A stretch of 64,000 nucleotides of DNA from Okeania sp034190295 (GCA_034190295.1 JAXHSW010000019.1:1-64000); one strand, 5' to 3'; shown: positions 37,023 to 46,489, counted from the first letter of the stretch. Notes: a model not told the origin generated them from the sequence alone. A program made the numbers and translations.

Positions 37023-38390
37023 ATGGATACTGCTGTGAAAAATCAAGCCCTTGTAGATGCTTTAGTAAAAAATCTGCCCAAGGACGCATCTGAAGAGCTA
37101 GTTAATCAGATTTTTGCTTCTGAATTATTCAATTTTTTAGGTTTTGAGATAAATGAAAGGGTGCCTTCTTTTTCTACAGGCAGTGGTACTCAAGCAGTCG
37201 ATCATGCTCTGCGTCATAATACAGAAAATGACATATTTAATCAAACCAAAATTAATCCAGATGTTCTCGTAGAATTGAAAGCTAGGAATGTTAATTTAGC
37301 TGCTGATTCGACACAATATAAAAAGACAGTTGTACAAATTAAACGGTATTTTTTAGCAGAAAACTGTAAGACAGTGAAGTGGGGAATAATTACCAATGCT
37401 AACCACATCCAATTATTTAGAAAGCATGGAAAAGTTATTCATCCGGCGACAGTTTGTCTGGAAATTAATCCAGAAAATATCATCAAAATCGCTACACTAA
37501 TTAAAGAAAAAATTGATAATCCACAAAGAGCATTAACAGTAGCAGTTTATAACAAGAAAGGTGGCGTAGGTAAAACAACAACCACAGTCAATACCGCAGC
37601 AACTCTATCTCTGTTGAATAAAAAAGTTTTGATTGTAGATTTTGACCCTGACCAACGAGACCTAACAAATTCTCTAGCAATTAAACCTAGTCAACCTTCT
37701 TTTAATCAGTGCTTAATAAATGAAAGTATTAATGTTAGAGATGTAATTTATCCTTACAAAAAGAAATTCAGAAACTTACAAAAAGAATTTGGCTTTGATG
37801 TGATTCCTATTCCTCTAGACGAACCCCTTGAAGTCTGGCATGAAGATAAATTGCGTCAAGAAATAGATGTTACGAAATTAAGTGAAATATTAGAGCCTTT
37901 AAAAAATAACTATGATTATATCTTGATTGACTCTTCTCCCAACTGGCGAATTTTTAGTCAGAGTGCAATTTATGCTGCGGATGTAGTTTTAATACCGACA
38001 AAACATAACAACTTCTTTTCCCTAGAAAATGCAGCCGCAGCTATCAAAAAATATATACCTGAAGTTCAAAGAAAAAGAAAAGATGGCGGACCTTTGATTC
38101 TACCTATTTTCTTTAATGGAGAGAAAGCGACCGAGGCGCAAATGAAAGATGCCAAATCTCATATCAATCAACTTATCAAAGATGCTAAACAAGACCCAAA
38201 TAATAAATTTGACCTGCTACCCTATTTTTATCCCCGTTATACAGCAGCAAATAAAAATATGAAAATATTTGAATTACCTAATTATGCTTCCATTGCAAAA
38301 TCTGCTTTTTCTAACGTACCTGCTGTTTATAAAGAGAAGATAGTTCGTGAATATTATAAGAGTTTGGTTAAGGAGTATTTTTTATTATGA
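37023..38390 (+). CDS. Restriction-nuclease-like N-terminal domain fused to ParA ATPase (cassette gene 2)
   Basis: 455 residues. Residues about 20-165 resemble the HsdR-N/PD-(D/E)XK type: INPDVLVELKARN contains a PD...ExK pair, followed by QYKKTVVQIKRYFLAENC and WGIITNANHIQLFRKHGK. Residues about 170-455 are a ParA/MinD-type ATPase: deviant Walker A KKGGVGKTT (178-186), Walker A' VLIVDFDPDQRDLTNSL and Walker B DYILIDSSPNW, then VLIPTKHNNFFSLENAAAAI. ParA ATPases move DNA or protein cargo over the nucleoid; HsdR-type domains cut DNA. The join is clean with no frameshift. It overlaps the next gene by ATGA. Whether the nuclease site is active is unknown: the D-x3-E-x-K spacing is short. It could be a partition protein or a defence ATPase. 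Confidence 0.85.
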   Translation: MDTAVKNQALVDALVKNLPKDASEELVNQIFASELFNFLGFEINERVPSFSTGSGTQAVDHALRHNTENDIFNQTKINPDVLVELKARNVNLAADSTQYKKTVVQIKRYFLAENCKTVKWGIITNANHIQLFRKHGKVIHPATVCLEINPENIIKIATLIKEKIDNPQRALTVAVYNKKGGVGKTTTTVNTAATLSLLNKKVLIVDFDPDQRDLTNSLAIKPSQPSFNQCLINESINVRDVIYPYKKKFRNLQKEFGFDVIPIPLDEPLEVWHEDKLRQEIDVTKLSEILEPLKNNYDYILIDSSPNWRIFSQSAIYAADVVLIPTKHNNFFSLENAAAAIKKYIPEVQRKRKDGGPLILPIFFNGEKATEAQMKDAKSHINQLIKDAKQDPNNKFDLLPYFYPRYTAANKNMKIFELPNYASIAKSAFSNVPAVYKEKIVREYYKSLVKEYFLL

Positions 38391-39169
38391 GTAGCTTGAG
38401 TAATATTGGTAATTTGATGCACCTATATATGTACAAAATTGAACCAGGAAGTGGCACAGACGCTCCAGAATTTATCATTTCAGCAACGGCAAAATTTCTC
38501 AATGAAGCAGGTGGAAGAAACTGGGTACCTGTAATTGTCAAAGAATTGGAAAAGAATAAGTATGAAGTAATCGGTAACTCCTTTATTTTTGCTGTAGCTG
38601 AAGCTGCTGGTTTGGAAAAAGTTTGGTGTGTTATTGCTGATGAAAGTGAAGAAACTGAAAAAATTAGCAAAATTTTGTCTGGGGAAAAAATACCACAAAT
38701 AAATCTTTCCACCGCTACAAGAGACGAAATTAAAACAGCACTTCAATACTTAATTGAAAAACCAGACAGTCAACTTAAAGGGGTAAAACTGGCAGTAGCT
38801 ACAAATCGTATTGATGAAGCACCCCGTCAATATTGGAAAGATTTTAAACCTATTACAAAATTAGGGTGTGGAATTACCACGGCTAAAGTCAAAGCTTTGA
38901 AAGAAGTTTTTTATCTGACTCCCCAACCAATACCCGAACCAGAAAAAGTAAATCTTTCTACTGCTACAAAAGACGAAATTCAAGCAGCACTTAAATATTT
39001 AATCGAAAAGCCAAATAGTCAACTTAAACAAGTTGAATTAGCAAAAGCAACAGAACGTATTGCTCAAGCTCCACGTCAAAATTGGAAAAGCTTAGAACCA
39101 ATTACAAAATTAAAGTGTGGAATTGGGAAAGCCAAAATTAATGCTTTAAAAGAAATATTTTATCTGTAG
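38387..39169 (+). CDS. ParB-like N-domain with two tandem HhH-like repeats (cassette gene 3)
   Basis: 260 residues. The N-terminal part (about 1-100; GGRNWVPVIVKELEKNKYEV and IGNSFIFAVAEAAGLEKVWC) has the look of a ParB/sulfiredoxin-type domain, in particular VPVIV...YEVI...AVAEAAGL. Two copies of a roughly 72-residue module follow (about 105-175 and 189-260). They begin NLSTATRDEIKTALQYLIEK and NLSTATKDEIQAALKYLIEK and end CGITTAKVKALKEVFYL and CGIGKAKINALKEIFYL; the ends resemble helix-hairpin-helix DNA-binding motifs. The start codon overlaps the stop of the ParA fusion gene (ATGA), implying translational coupling. A ParB-like DNA-bound partner of the ATPase is the best reading, but the family is not one I can name. 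Confidence 0.8.
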   Translation: MSSLSNIGNLMHLYMYKIEPGSGTDAPEFIISATAKFLNEAGGRNWVPVIVKELEKNKYEVIGNSFIFAVAEAAGLEKVWCVIADESEETEKISKILSGEKIPQINLSTATRDEIKTALQYLIEKPDSQLKGVKLAVATNRIDEAPRQYWKDFKPITKLGCGITTAKVKALKEVFYLTPQPIPEPEKVNLSTATKDEIQAALKYLIEKPNSQLKQVELAKATERIAQAPRQNWKSLEPITKLKCGIGKAKINALKEIFYL

Positions 39170-39420
39170 GATAATGATAAAGCGAATAAGGGGAAATGTT
39201 TTTCCCACTGCTCCCTGTTCCCTAATATAGAATTTGAGTAATTAATTATCGTATGATTTGAGGAGTTAAGAATCATCATAAATTACCTAAATATCATTTA
39301 TCTGCATTTTTATAAAACCTTGTCCTTAAGGATAGAGTTTAAGCAAATATACATCTGAACCAAAATTATTTAATTTCCCTGATTATTCATAACATTCTTT
39401 TTTCATCCTTGGTACTAGAG
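39170..39420. other. Intergenic region after the ParA cassette
   Basis: No gene. GGGGAAA/TTTTCCC at 39191-39209 is a short hairpin 22 bp after the stop but lacks a T-run, so termination there is doubtful. The rest is AT-rich. Confidence 0.4.
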
Positions 39421-39623
39421 GTCATTTCAGTTATCAGTTATCAGTTATCAGTTATCAGTTATCAGTTATCAGTTATCAGTACCTCCGACTAAAGCCGGAG
39501 AAAACGAAAATACTGAACTGAATATTCTCTTGGTCGATTGGATATGGCGAGGGGACCTCGCCATCCCTCGACCGCTTTTTCATCCCCTTAAAAGGGGAGG
39601 CTTTGGACCTCATTTTTTGGTAA
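39421..39623 (+). repeat. Dispersed repeat R1, best-preserved copy
   Basis: GTCATTTCAG with eight TTATCAG units (39426-39481), CCTCCGACTAAAGCCGGAG hairpin, GAAAATACTGAAC, then the nested palindrome GGTCGA...ATGGCGAGG/CCTCGCCAT...TCGACC (39533-39571), CGCTTTTTCATCCCCTTAAAAGGGGAGGCTTTGG and CTCATTTTTTGGTAA. The element is about 200 bp, non-coding, and built from three successive palindromes. Confidence 0.85.
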
Positions 39624-39892
39624 AAATGGTAAGACTATAACTACTGAAAAATTAATTTACAAGAGGGGAAATTGACTTAATACAATTTGATGAAAGTAGG
39701 TTTTCTTTCCCAGCAAATCTTCTCTACAGATAGCAGGAATAATCAGAAAGAATAACCATAAAAAGTTACTAAAGCAAGAATTAAAGTCTTCAGATCGATG
39801 AATTGTCAAACTCAATTAGACCATTGGATATATAGAGGGTTAATTGATAGTAAAATTTTTATTCAGTTATTAGATAAATTCAATATAGATTT

Positions 39893-40530
<638 letters not shown>

Positions 40531-42099
40531 ATGCTCGACCAAACCAAAACACCAATAATTCAAACTCTCAAAAATCTTACCCAAAAATCTCATGCTCCTT
40601 TCTACGCACCAGGACACAAACAAGGAAAAGGTATTCCACAACCACTTAATGACTTATTAGGTAAAAAAGTATTTCTAGCAGACTTACCAGAATTGCCAGA
40701 ATTGGATAACTTGTTTGCTCCAGAAGGTGTAATTCAAGAAGCTCAAGAATTAGCAGCAGAAACTTTTGGAGCATTACAAACCAAATTTCTAGTCAATGGC
40801 TCAACTACAGGAATTATCGCCGGAATTATTGCTACTTGTGGCAATGGGGATAAAATTATTTTGCCTCGAAATATTCATCAGTCGGTAATTTCTGGACTAA
40901 TTATATCTGGAGCAATTCCCATTTTTATCAATCCTGAATATGACTCAGATTGGGGTATTGCTCTAAGTGTCACTCCAGAATCTATTGCTCAAACTTTAGC
41001 AAAACATCCAGATGCTAAAGCAGTAATGGTAATTTATCCTACCTATCATGGTGTTTGTGGAGATATTGCAGCGATCGCCCAAGAAGTCCACAAATATAAT
41101 ATTCCTTTATTAGTAGATGAAGCTCACGGTCCACATTTTGCTTTTCATCCAGAATTACCAATTCCAGCATTAGTCAGTGGAGCAGATTTAACAGTACAAT
41201 CCATTCATAAAGTATTAGGGGCAATGACCCAAGCTTCAATGTTGCATCTTGGCAGTAAGCGCATAGACTCCTACCGACTCAGCCAAGCTTTACAAATGCT
41301 ACAGTCTAGTAGTCCAAATTATTTACTTTTGGCATCTCTTGATGCTGCCCGTCAACAAATGGCTTTATTTGGTCAAGAATTAATGAGTCAGACTTTAGAA
41401 TTAGCTAGGGATGCTAGAAATAGAATTAGTCAACTGCCAAATTTTTCTGTATTTGACAAAGAAATAAGAAGCTTGACTAGCTCACCAGGAAATTCAAACT
41501 TATCAACTAATAAGGGGAAAAAATTACCTTTCTCGATCGAAGGCAGAAAAGTTGATGAAAGTTATATCAATTCTGGGTTTGTTGCTCTTGACCAAACCAG
41601 ATTAACAATAAAAGTCTCTGATATTGGTTTGAGCGGGTATGAAGCTGATGAAATTTTGCATCAGAAATTAGGTGTTACCTGTGAGTTACCAACTTTCAAA
41701 AATCTTACATTTATTATTTCTCTGGGAAATACAAAAGCAGATATCGATCGATTAATAGATGCTCTAGTAAATTTAGCAGAGCAAAATTGTAGAAATAAAT
41801 TTAACCAGCTCACTGACCTGAAGACAGAAATTGACGATTATTTAATTGATTCCTCAATTCCTTTTTCTCCCAGAGATGCCTTCTTTGCCCAAAAAGATTA
41901 TTTGCCCATAGAAAAATCTTTAGGTTGTATCAGTGCTGAACTTATTTGTCCCTATCCACCCGGTATTCCGGTGTTAATGCCTGGTGAAATTATTGCGCAA
42001 CAGCATTTGAAAATACTTGAACAAGTCCGAGCATTGGGTGGGATAATAACAGGGTGTAGTGACCCAACTCTCAAAAGTATTAAAGTCTGTAGATTTTAA
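40531..42099 (+). CDS. Orn/Lys/Arg decarboxylase family PLP enzyme
   Basis: 522 residues, aspartate-aminotransferase-fold PLP decarboxylase of the Orn/Lys/Arg group I class. The PLP Lys is in SIHKVLGAMTQASMLH; LVDEAHGPHFAFHPELP carries the Asp that pairs with the pyridine N; FLVNGSTTGIIAGIIA is the phosphate-binding loop and PFYAPGHKQGKG the N-terminal family motif. The C-terminal small domain ends IVRF-like with the PYPPGIPVLMPGE motif. It makes agmatine, cadaverine or putrescine for polyamine metabolism; arginine is the usual substrate in cyanobacteria but this cannot be read from sequence. The first Met at 40531 starts directly with the helix preceding APGHKQG. Stand-alone. Confidence 0.92.
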   Translation: MLDQTKTPIIQTLKNLTQKSHAPFYAPGHKQGKGIPQPLNDLLGKKVFLADLPELPELDNLFAPEGVIQEAQELAAETFGALQTKFLVNGSTTGIIAGIIATCGNGDKIILPRNIHQSVISGLIISGAIPIFINPEYDSDWGIALSVTPESIAQTLAKHPDAKAVMVIYPTYHGVCGDIAAIAQEVHKYNIPLLVDEAHGPHFAFHPELPIPALVSGADLTVQSIHKVLGAMTQASMLHLGSKRIDSYRLSQALQMLQSSSPNYLLLASLDAARQQMALFGQELMSQTLELARDARNRISQLPNFSVFDKEIRSLTSSPGNSNLSTNKGKKLPFSIEGRKVDESYINSGFVALDQTRLTIKVSDIGLSGYEADEILHQKLGVTCELPTFKNLTFIISLGNTKADIDRLIDALVNLAEQNCRNKFNQLTDLKTEIDDYLIDSSIPFSPRDAFFAQKDYLPIEKSLGCISAELICPYPPGIPVLMPGEIIAQQHLKILEQVRALGGIITGCSDPTLKSIKVCRF

Positions 42100-42415
42100 C
42101 CTCGGTCTTTAAAGTTACACTAGACATTAATCTGGGTATGACAAATGGTTAGAGCTTACTATTCAAAACCAAAGTTTGCCTAATATAGTTATCTATTGAC
42201 TGAAACTAAATTTAAAAAAAACTATAGTGCTATATATTTGTAGCATTTAGGATAGATAAAGTGGATTTCATCAGGCGTGAGGTACACCCATAGCGGGGAA
42301 GATGCCCAAACTGTAAAAATTCCCTCGTTAATATCTGTACTTCATATACGACCGAATCTTTTGTAAATACTTAAATATCAACTTCTTTTGTGAATTACTG
42401 CTAAAAAAATATTCT
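42100..42415. other. Intergenic region decarboxylase / cbiT
   Basis: About 315 bp. CATCAGGCGTGAGGTACACCC followed by GCGGGGAAGATGCCC (42268-42305) is a reversed relative of the block at 31824-31858. No gene or clear terminator. Confidence 0.4.
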
Positions 42416-43018
42416 ATGCCTTCTCCACTTTGGCCTTATGTTACTCCAGGTATCTCCGATGACCTATTTGAACGTTTACCTGGCATTCCGATGAGTAAGC
42501 GAGAAGTCCGCTTACTGTTAATATCTTATTTACGATTACAATCAGATTCTATTGTTTGGGATATTGGGGCAGGAACAGGCACTATACCAGTAGAAATCGG
42601 ATTGATATGTCCCCAAGGCCACATTACTGCTATAGAAAGGGACCGAGATGTAGCAAATTTAATTCGGAGAAACTGCGATCGCTTTGGAGTAGAGAATGTG
42701 AAAGTAATTGAAGGTAATGCTCCTGAATGTCTTGATGGTTTAGCCGATGCGCCTAGTCGTGTCTGTATAGAGGGAGGCCGTCATATCAAAGCCATACTCC
42801 AAGAAGTTTGGAAAAGGTTATTACCACAAGGCAGAGTCATAGCTACTGCTGCTAATCTAGAAAGTCTTTATGCTGTTTCTGAAAGTTTTGCTGATTTACA
42901 GGTTCGCAACGTAGAAGTAGTTCAGCCTGCACTAAATCGTTTAGAGACAAGAGGTATACATCAGACCTTTGCAGCAATTAATCCCATATTTATACTTAGT
43001 GGTGAAAAAATAGACTGA
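42416..43018 (+). CDS. cbiT: Cobalt-precorrin-6B C15-methyltransferase, decarboxylating (CbiT-type)
   Basis: 200 residues. It is the methyltransferase/decarboxylase half of the CobL activity in corrin ring synthesis for pseudocobalamin. Seen: N-terminal PGIPMSKREVRLLLISYLRL, SAM loop VWDIGAGTGTIPVEIG (47-62), acidic strand AIERD and the end of the Rossmann core CIEGGRHIKAIL. Length matches stand-alone CbiT rather than the fused CobL. No other cobalamin gene is in the window, in line with the scattered cob genes of many cyanobacteria. No clear ribosome site; start ATG 42416 gives the conserved N-terminus MPSPLWPYVTPG. Confidence 0.92.
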   Translation: MPSPLWPYVTPGISDDLFERLPGIPMSKREVRLLLISYLRLQSDSIVWDIGAGTGTIPVEIGLICPQGHITAIERDRDVANLIRRNCDRFGVENVKVIEGNAPECLDGLADAPSRVCIEGGRHIKAILQEVWKRLLPQGRVIATAANLESLYAVSESFADLQVRNVEVVQPALNRLETRGIHQTFAAINPIFILSGEKID

Positions 43019-43200
43019 ATTTTGCTCTAATCTTAAATTAGACAATACATAGAAATATATAGATTTATAAATTAAGTAATAATTATCAGTGAATAAAATG
43101 TCTATAATAATTAGATATTAAATTACTGGAACATTCAACTCTGTATTATTGGAGCAAAAACTGAACCTATAATTTATTTGATCTAAAATTTGTACACATT

Positions 43201-44088
43201 ATGTCTTGGTCTCGTATTATTAGTGGATTAGTGGCGATCGCTGTTGCTCTGGGAATGATTATTTTCGGAGGATGGTGGTTTACAGTAGGTATGGGAGCGA
43301 TCGTTTACCTGGGCCAACAAGAATATTTTCAACTATCACGCGCCAAAGGTATTGTACCAGCAGGCAAGACCACTTTAGTATTAAGTCAAGTTATGCTGGT
43401 AGTCGCTGCCTTAGCTCCTAATTTAGTAGATGCTATATTTACATTAGCAGGAACTCTAATTTGTTTTTATCTACTATTTCAGCCAAAATTAGCTACAATC
43501 GCTGACATCGCATCATCAATTTTAGGTCTATTTTATGGTGGATATCTACCGAGTTATTGGATTAGACTCAGAGTTGGATTAGAGCCTCAGTTACAGACAT
43601 CTCAAACAATTATAGATAAAATTTCATTAGGAAATTGGGATATTTCATGGATAGACCCTTTGAGTTGGCCTCCGAGTTTAACATTTACTCTACTTGGTTT
43701 TTGCTGTATATGGGCTGCTGATATTGGTGCTTATTTTGTGGGAAAATTCTTTGGCCGAATTAGACTTTCAGAAATAAGCCCTAAAAAAACTGTGGAAGGT
43801 GCAGTATTTGGAGTTATGGGTAGTATGGTAGTCGCGACAGTAGGTTCTTGGTACTTAGGTTGGCCTGGTTTGCCTTGGACAGGTGCTACTTTGGGTTTAG
43901 TAGTAGGTATTGCCAGTCTACTTGGAGATTTGACTGAATCGATGATGAAACGAGATGCAGGTGTGAAAGATTCTGGACAATTAATTCCTGGACATGGAGG
44001 GATTCTTGACCGTACGGATAGTTATGTTTTTACTGCACCCCTCATCTATTATTTTTTTACTCTACTTTTACCACTTCTCAATACTTAG
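43201..44088 (+). CDS. cdsA: Phosphatidate cytidylyltransferase
   Basis: 295 residues, inner-membrane enzyme making CDP-diacylglycerol from phosphatidate and CTP, the precursor of phosphatidylglycerol, which thylakoids require. At least seven hydrophobic helices are visible. The C-terminal CDP-transferase signature is complete: KDSGQLIPGHGGILDRTDS (S-x8-DR-x-D), and ISPKKTVEGAVFGVMGS and LGDLTESMMKRDAG precede it. ATG 43201 begins with MSWSRIISGLVAIAVALGMI, a typical first helix. It lies 182 bp after cbiT in the same direction but with a likely separate promoter. Confidence 0.96.
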   Translation: MSWSRIISGLVAIAVALGMIIFGGWWFTVGMGAIVYLGQQEYFQLSRAKGIVPAGKTTLVLSQVMLVVAALAPNLVDAIFTLAGTLICFYLLFQPKLATIADIASSILGLFYGGYLPSYWIRLRVGLEPQLQTSQTIIDKISLGNWDISWIDPLSWPPSLTFTLLGFCCIWAADIGAYFVGKFFGRIRLSEISPKKTVEGAVFGVMGSMVVATVGSWYLGWPGLPWTGATLGLVVGIASLLGDLTESMMKRDAGVKDSGQLIPGHGGILDRTDSYVFTAPLIYYFFTLLLPLLNT

Positions 44089-44420
44089 AATATAGTCAAA
44101 CAATGTCAAATATCTTCGTTTATTTGTACAAAAGAGCTACTAAATATTTGACAAACAAAATTTAATAACTCTCGACCTTATGTTTAAGGGTACAATCAAA
44201 CCTACCTGAGAATTAAAGACTAAATCACAATAATAAAGATTAATAAATACTCGAATCCTTTAGTAATTTTAATCCCTTGATTTATGAGATTAGTTAAGAG
44301 ACATATCCCATACAAAAAATCATCGGTTTTATGCTGAAATTAACAGATTGTGTTTCTTGTCTAAAAATCTCTTAAACTCATGCTAATTATTTACTTCGTC
44401 AGTCTTGGATATAGTTGAAG
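44089..44420. other. Convergent intergenic region cdsA / DUF2993 gene
   Basis: 332 bp between two converging genes. AT-rich; no repeat and no strong terminator hairpin recognised. Confidence 0.45.
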
Positions 44421-45200
44421 TTATGGGTTGACTGTTAAGCGACCTTGACAACTAAGTTGACCAGAATTTAATGTTAATTCTTTTAATTCAACATCAGAGC
44501 CTAAGTCAATTTTGATATTATTTGAAAAATCATAACTAGGCTTTGGCAAAATCTGAATTTCTAGATTGTCTAACAATAGTTCAGAGCTACTAGCAAGCTT
44601 CAAATCAGTATGCAGAGTCAAAGAAATCTTTTCATCTGATGTAGACAAAAAATTAGCAAATAAATTTATCCTGTCTGTAAAAATTTCAGCTTTCTGGTCA
44701 TACAAACTAATTGGTTGTTTTAGCTGTTCTAAAAAATCTGACGGTAATAATGGAGTTAAAAATTCAACGACCGCCTGAGCTAAGAGGGGAGATTGTAAAC
44801 TAGCATTAAAGTCAGATTGTAGTAATGTAAGGTTACCAAATAAAGGAAAAGATTCTAATATTTGTAATGGTTTACCCTTGATAATTTGACCAATATTAAT
44901 CTTAATTCCAGTCGCAGATAAATCTATCTCAGTTAAATTTAATCCTCGAAAAACCACATTAGAAGCAGCAACAGAAACCTGCGGAATTTTACCTGTAAGA
45001 ATTTGGCGATCGCCTCCTTCAATCAGAACTTTTAATTGTTCTACTTGTTTTAGTTGAGATTTTAACCAAAATTTCAACGCAGGGGATAAAAATCTACTAA
45101 CAATCCTACTCTTTCTTGGAGTCGATATTTGATCTTGACTTTCAACAGCAACATCAGAATCGGAAATTTGATTCTCTTCTGGTAAATTTTTATTCATCAA
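44421..45200 (-). CDS. DUF2993 (LmeA-like) domain protein
   Basis: About 260 residues if started at MVPLMNKN or MNKNLPEENQ near 45195; an upstream ATG at 45269 would add a short hydrophobic stretch (MVVYIFSISRS) of doubtful value. The body has the DUF2993 pattern: LKQVEQLKVLIEGGDRQILT and GKIPQVSVAASNVVFRGLNL, then TEIDLSATGIKINIGQIIKG and a beta-rich C-terminus ending LNSGQLSCQGRLTVNP. DUF2993 proteins are related to mycobacterial LmeA and lipid-binding tubular folds; cyanobacterial copies have no settled function. An acidic, Ser-rich N-terminus precedes the domain, without a clear signal peptide. Confidence 0.82.
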   Translation of the reverse strand: MMNKNLPEENQISDSDVAVESQDQISTPRKSRIVSRFLSPALKFWLKSQLKQVEQLKVLIEGGDRQILTGKIPQVSVAASNVVFRGLNLTEIDLSATGIKINIGQIIKGKPLQILESFPLFGNLTLLQSDFNASLQSPLLAQAVVEFLTPLLPSDFLEQLKQPISLYDQKAEIFTDRINLFANFLSTSDEKISLTLHTDLKLASSSELLLDNLEIQILPKPSYDFSNNIKIDLGSDVELKELTLNSGQLSCQGRLTVNP

Positions 45201-45284
45201 AGGTACCATTAGGTTAGTATAGTTAATTTGATAATTACTTCTAGATATGGAGAATATATAAACTACCATATTTTATAACAGAAG

Positions 45285-45517
45285 GAAGAAGGAAAAATCT
45301 GGTGTTGTCTGAGTTTTAATATGAGTGATATGTACTAGCCTTTCCTTTAACTTCTATACTAGGTATTTTGATTGAAAAACTCTGTCTTTCTAGGAATAAG
45401 GAAGAAAGAAGAAGGAAAAATCTGGTGTTGTCTGAGTTTTAATATGAGTGATATGTCCTAGCTTTTCCTTCAACTTCTATACTAGGTATTTTGATTGAAA
45501 AACTCTGTCTTTCTAGG
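45285..45517. repeat. Tandem duplication, period 123 bp
   Basis: GGAAAAATCTGGTGTTGTCT...TGATTGAAAAACTCTGTC occurs twice (unit 1 about 45291-45395, unit 2 about 45414-45517) with only a few substitutions (for instance TGTACTAGCCT versus TGTCCTAGCTT). The join is filled with GAAGGAA heptamers. No ORF spans it. Confidence 0.8.
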
Positions 45518-45539
45518 GTAGCTTTGATATTTATCAATG

Positions 45540-45775
45540 GATAATTGATAATTGCTTAATTTGGTCTAAGACCTCTGACGCTCGTTCCTCGCTACCGCAC
45601 TTCGCTATCATAAATGAAGAAAATAAAAAGAAAATATTTTCCTTAAGTTCAATCCTATCCGTTTTCAAACAGAGGTAATTATCCATTATTCATTGTTCAG
45701 ACTTCAATTGTTGAATTGAGCTTATACAAATTTAATGTGAGGCTGAACAGAATTATACAATTCATTCATTCTAAG
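45540..45775. repeat. Repeat block duplicated at 47991-48180
   Basis: ATCAATGGATAATTGATAAT, GACCTCTGACGCTCGTTCCT, CGCTACCGCACTTCGCTATC, AAGAAAATAAAAAGAAAATA and AGAGGTAATTATCCATTATTC are repeated nearly identically about 2.45 kb further on (47985-48180), just before the pseudouridine synthase gene. It contains the R1-like inverted arms of the AATTATCCATTA type. Confidence 0.75.
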
Positions 45776-45900
45776 GTAAGCATTTCGGTCCGACTGCTGC
45801 GCAAAAAGCTATTAGCAGTCAGCTATTCCTTTCCTTTCCTTTCCTTTCCTTTCCAAGGTCGATGCTACGCAAACGGAATGTACTCGCATTCAGTAATTAG
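45776..45900 (+). mobile_element. Short M-type element with (TTTCC)n, left member of inverted pair
   Basis: GTAAGCATTTCGGTCCGACTGCTGCGCAAA...GCTATTAGCAGTCAGC, then five TTCCT units and AAGGTCGATGCTACGCAAACGGAATG. The mirror image stands at 47052-47167, with only two or three TTTCC units. The two share about 120 bp. Confidence 0.75.
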
Positions 45901-46020
45901 TAATGAATAGACATAGGCGCGATCGTCAAAAATCAAATCAATTATCCCACATAAATTATCAATTATTTCCTCCTACTTCCTACTCACTACTCCCTTTTTT
46001 GGTGGAGATGTCTAATAATT

Positions 46021-46150
46021 ACTTCTGTTTAAAAAAGTGCCAGATTTTCAGCCCAAAACCCTCAAAAAGTTAACAGAAAAGGCAGGGGGGATTGCAGAAA
46101 AATCAAGGGAAAAATATATCCGACTACCTCTCCTATAAATTCTATTCTCC
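46021..46150 (+). repeat. Dispersed repeat Q, copy 4 (partial)
   Basis: AAAAAAGTGCCAGATTTTCAGC, CAAAAAGTTAACAGAAAAGG, GGATTGCAGAAAAATCAAGG and CCGACTACCTCTCCTATAA match the right half of repeat Q; the AGGGCTTGC end is missing. Confidence 0.6.
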
Positions 46151-46249
46151 CTTCCTCCTAATTACTCTTGACTGCCTTCCTCAGTCGTGATGAAGTCAGG
46201 AAATTCAGAAATATAATAGGTGAAAGGGGAAAAAGGTAGAAAAAGCTCC

Positions 46250-46320
46250 CTTACTCCCCTACTCCCCTACTCCCCTACTCCCCTACTCCCTCACTCCCCT
46301 ACTTCCCCACTCACCCACTC
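46250..46320 (+). repeat. Octanucleotide repeat (ACTCCCCT)n
   Basis: CTACTCCC-type units, five exact octamers (about 46251-46291) then degenerate ones. The purine-strand version (TAGGGGAG) is seen at 47425-47445 and 57773-57790. Confidence 0.8.
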
Positions 46321-46489
46321 CCTTTTTTCACCTTGTGAAGCAGGTACACAAAATTAATTACAAATTTTTTAAGACTAAGTTCCTGATATTGTCAGCATTA
46401 TATAGAATCAGAGTAGGGTAATAATTTTGTTTAGGTGCTTATTTCAGTTCTAACAATTTGTGAATTTTGAATTCTAATTCCCATACAAA

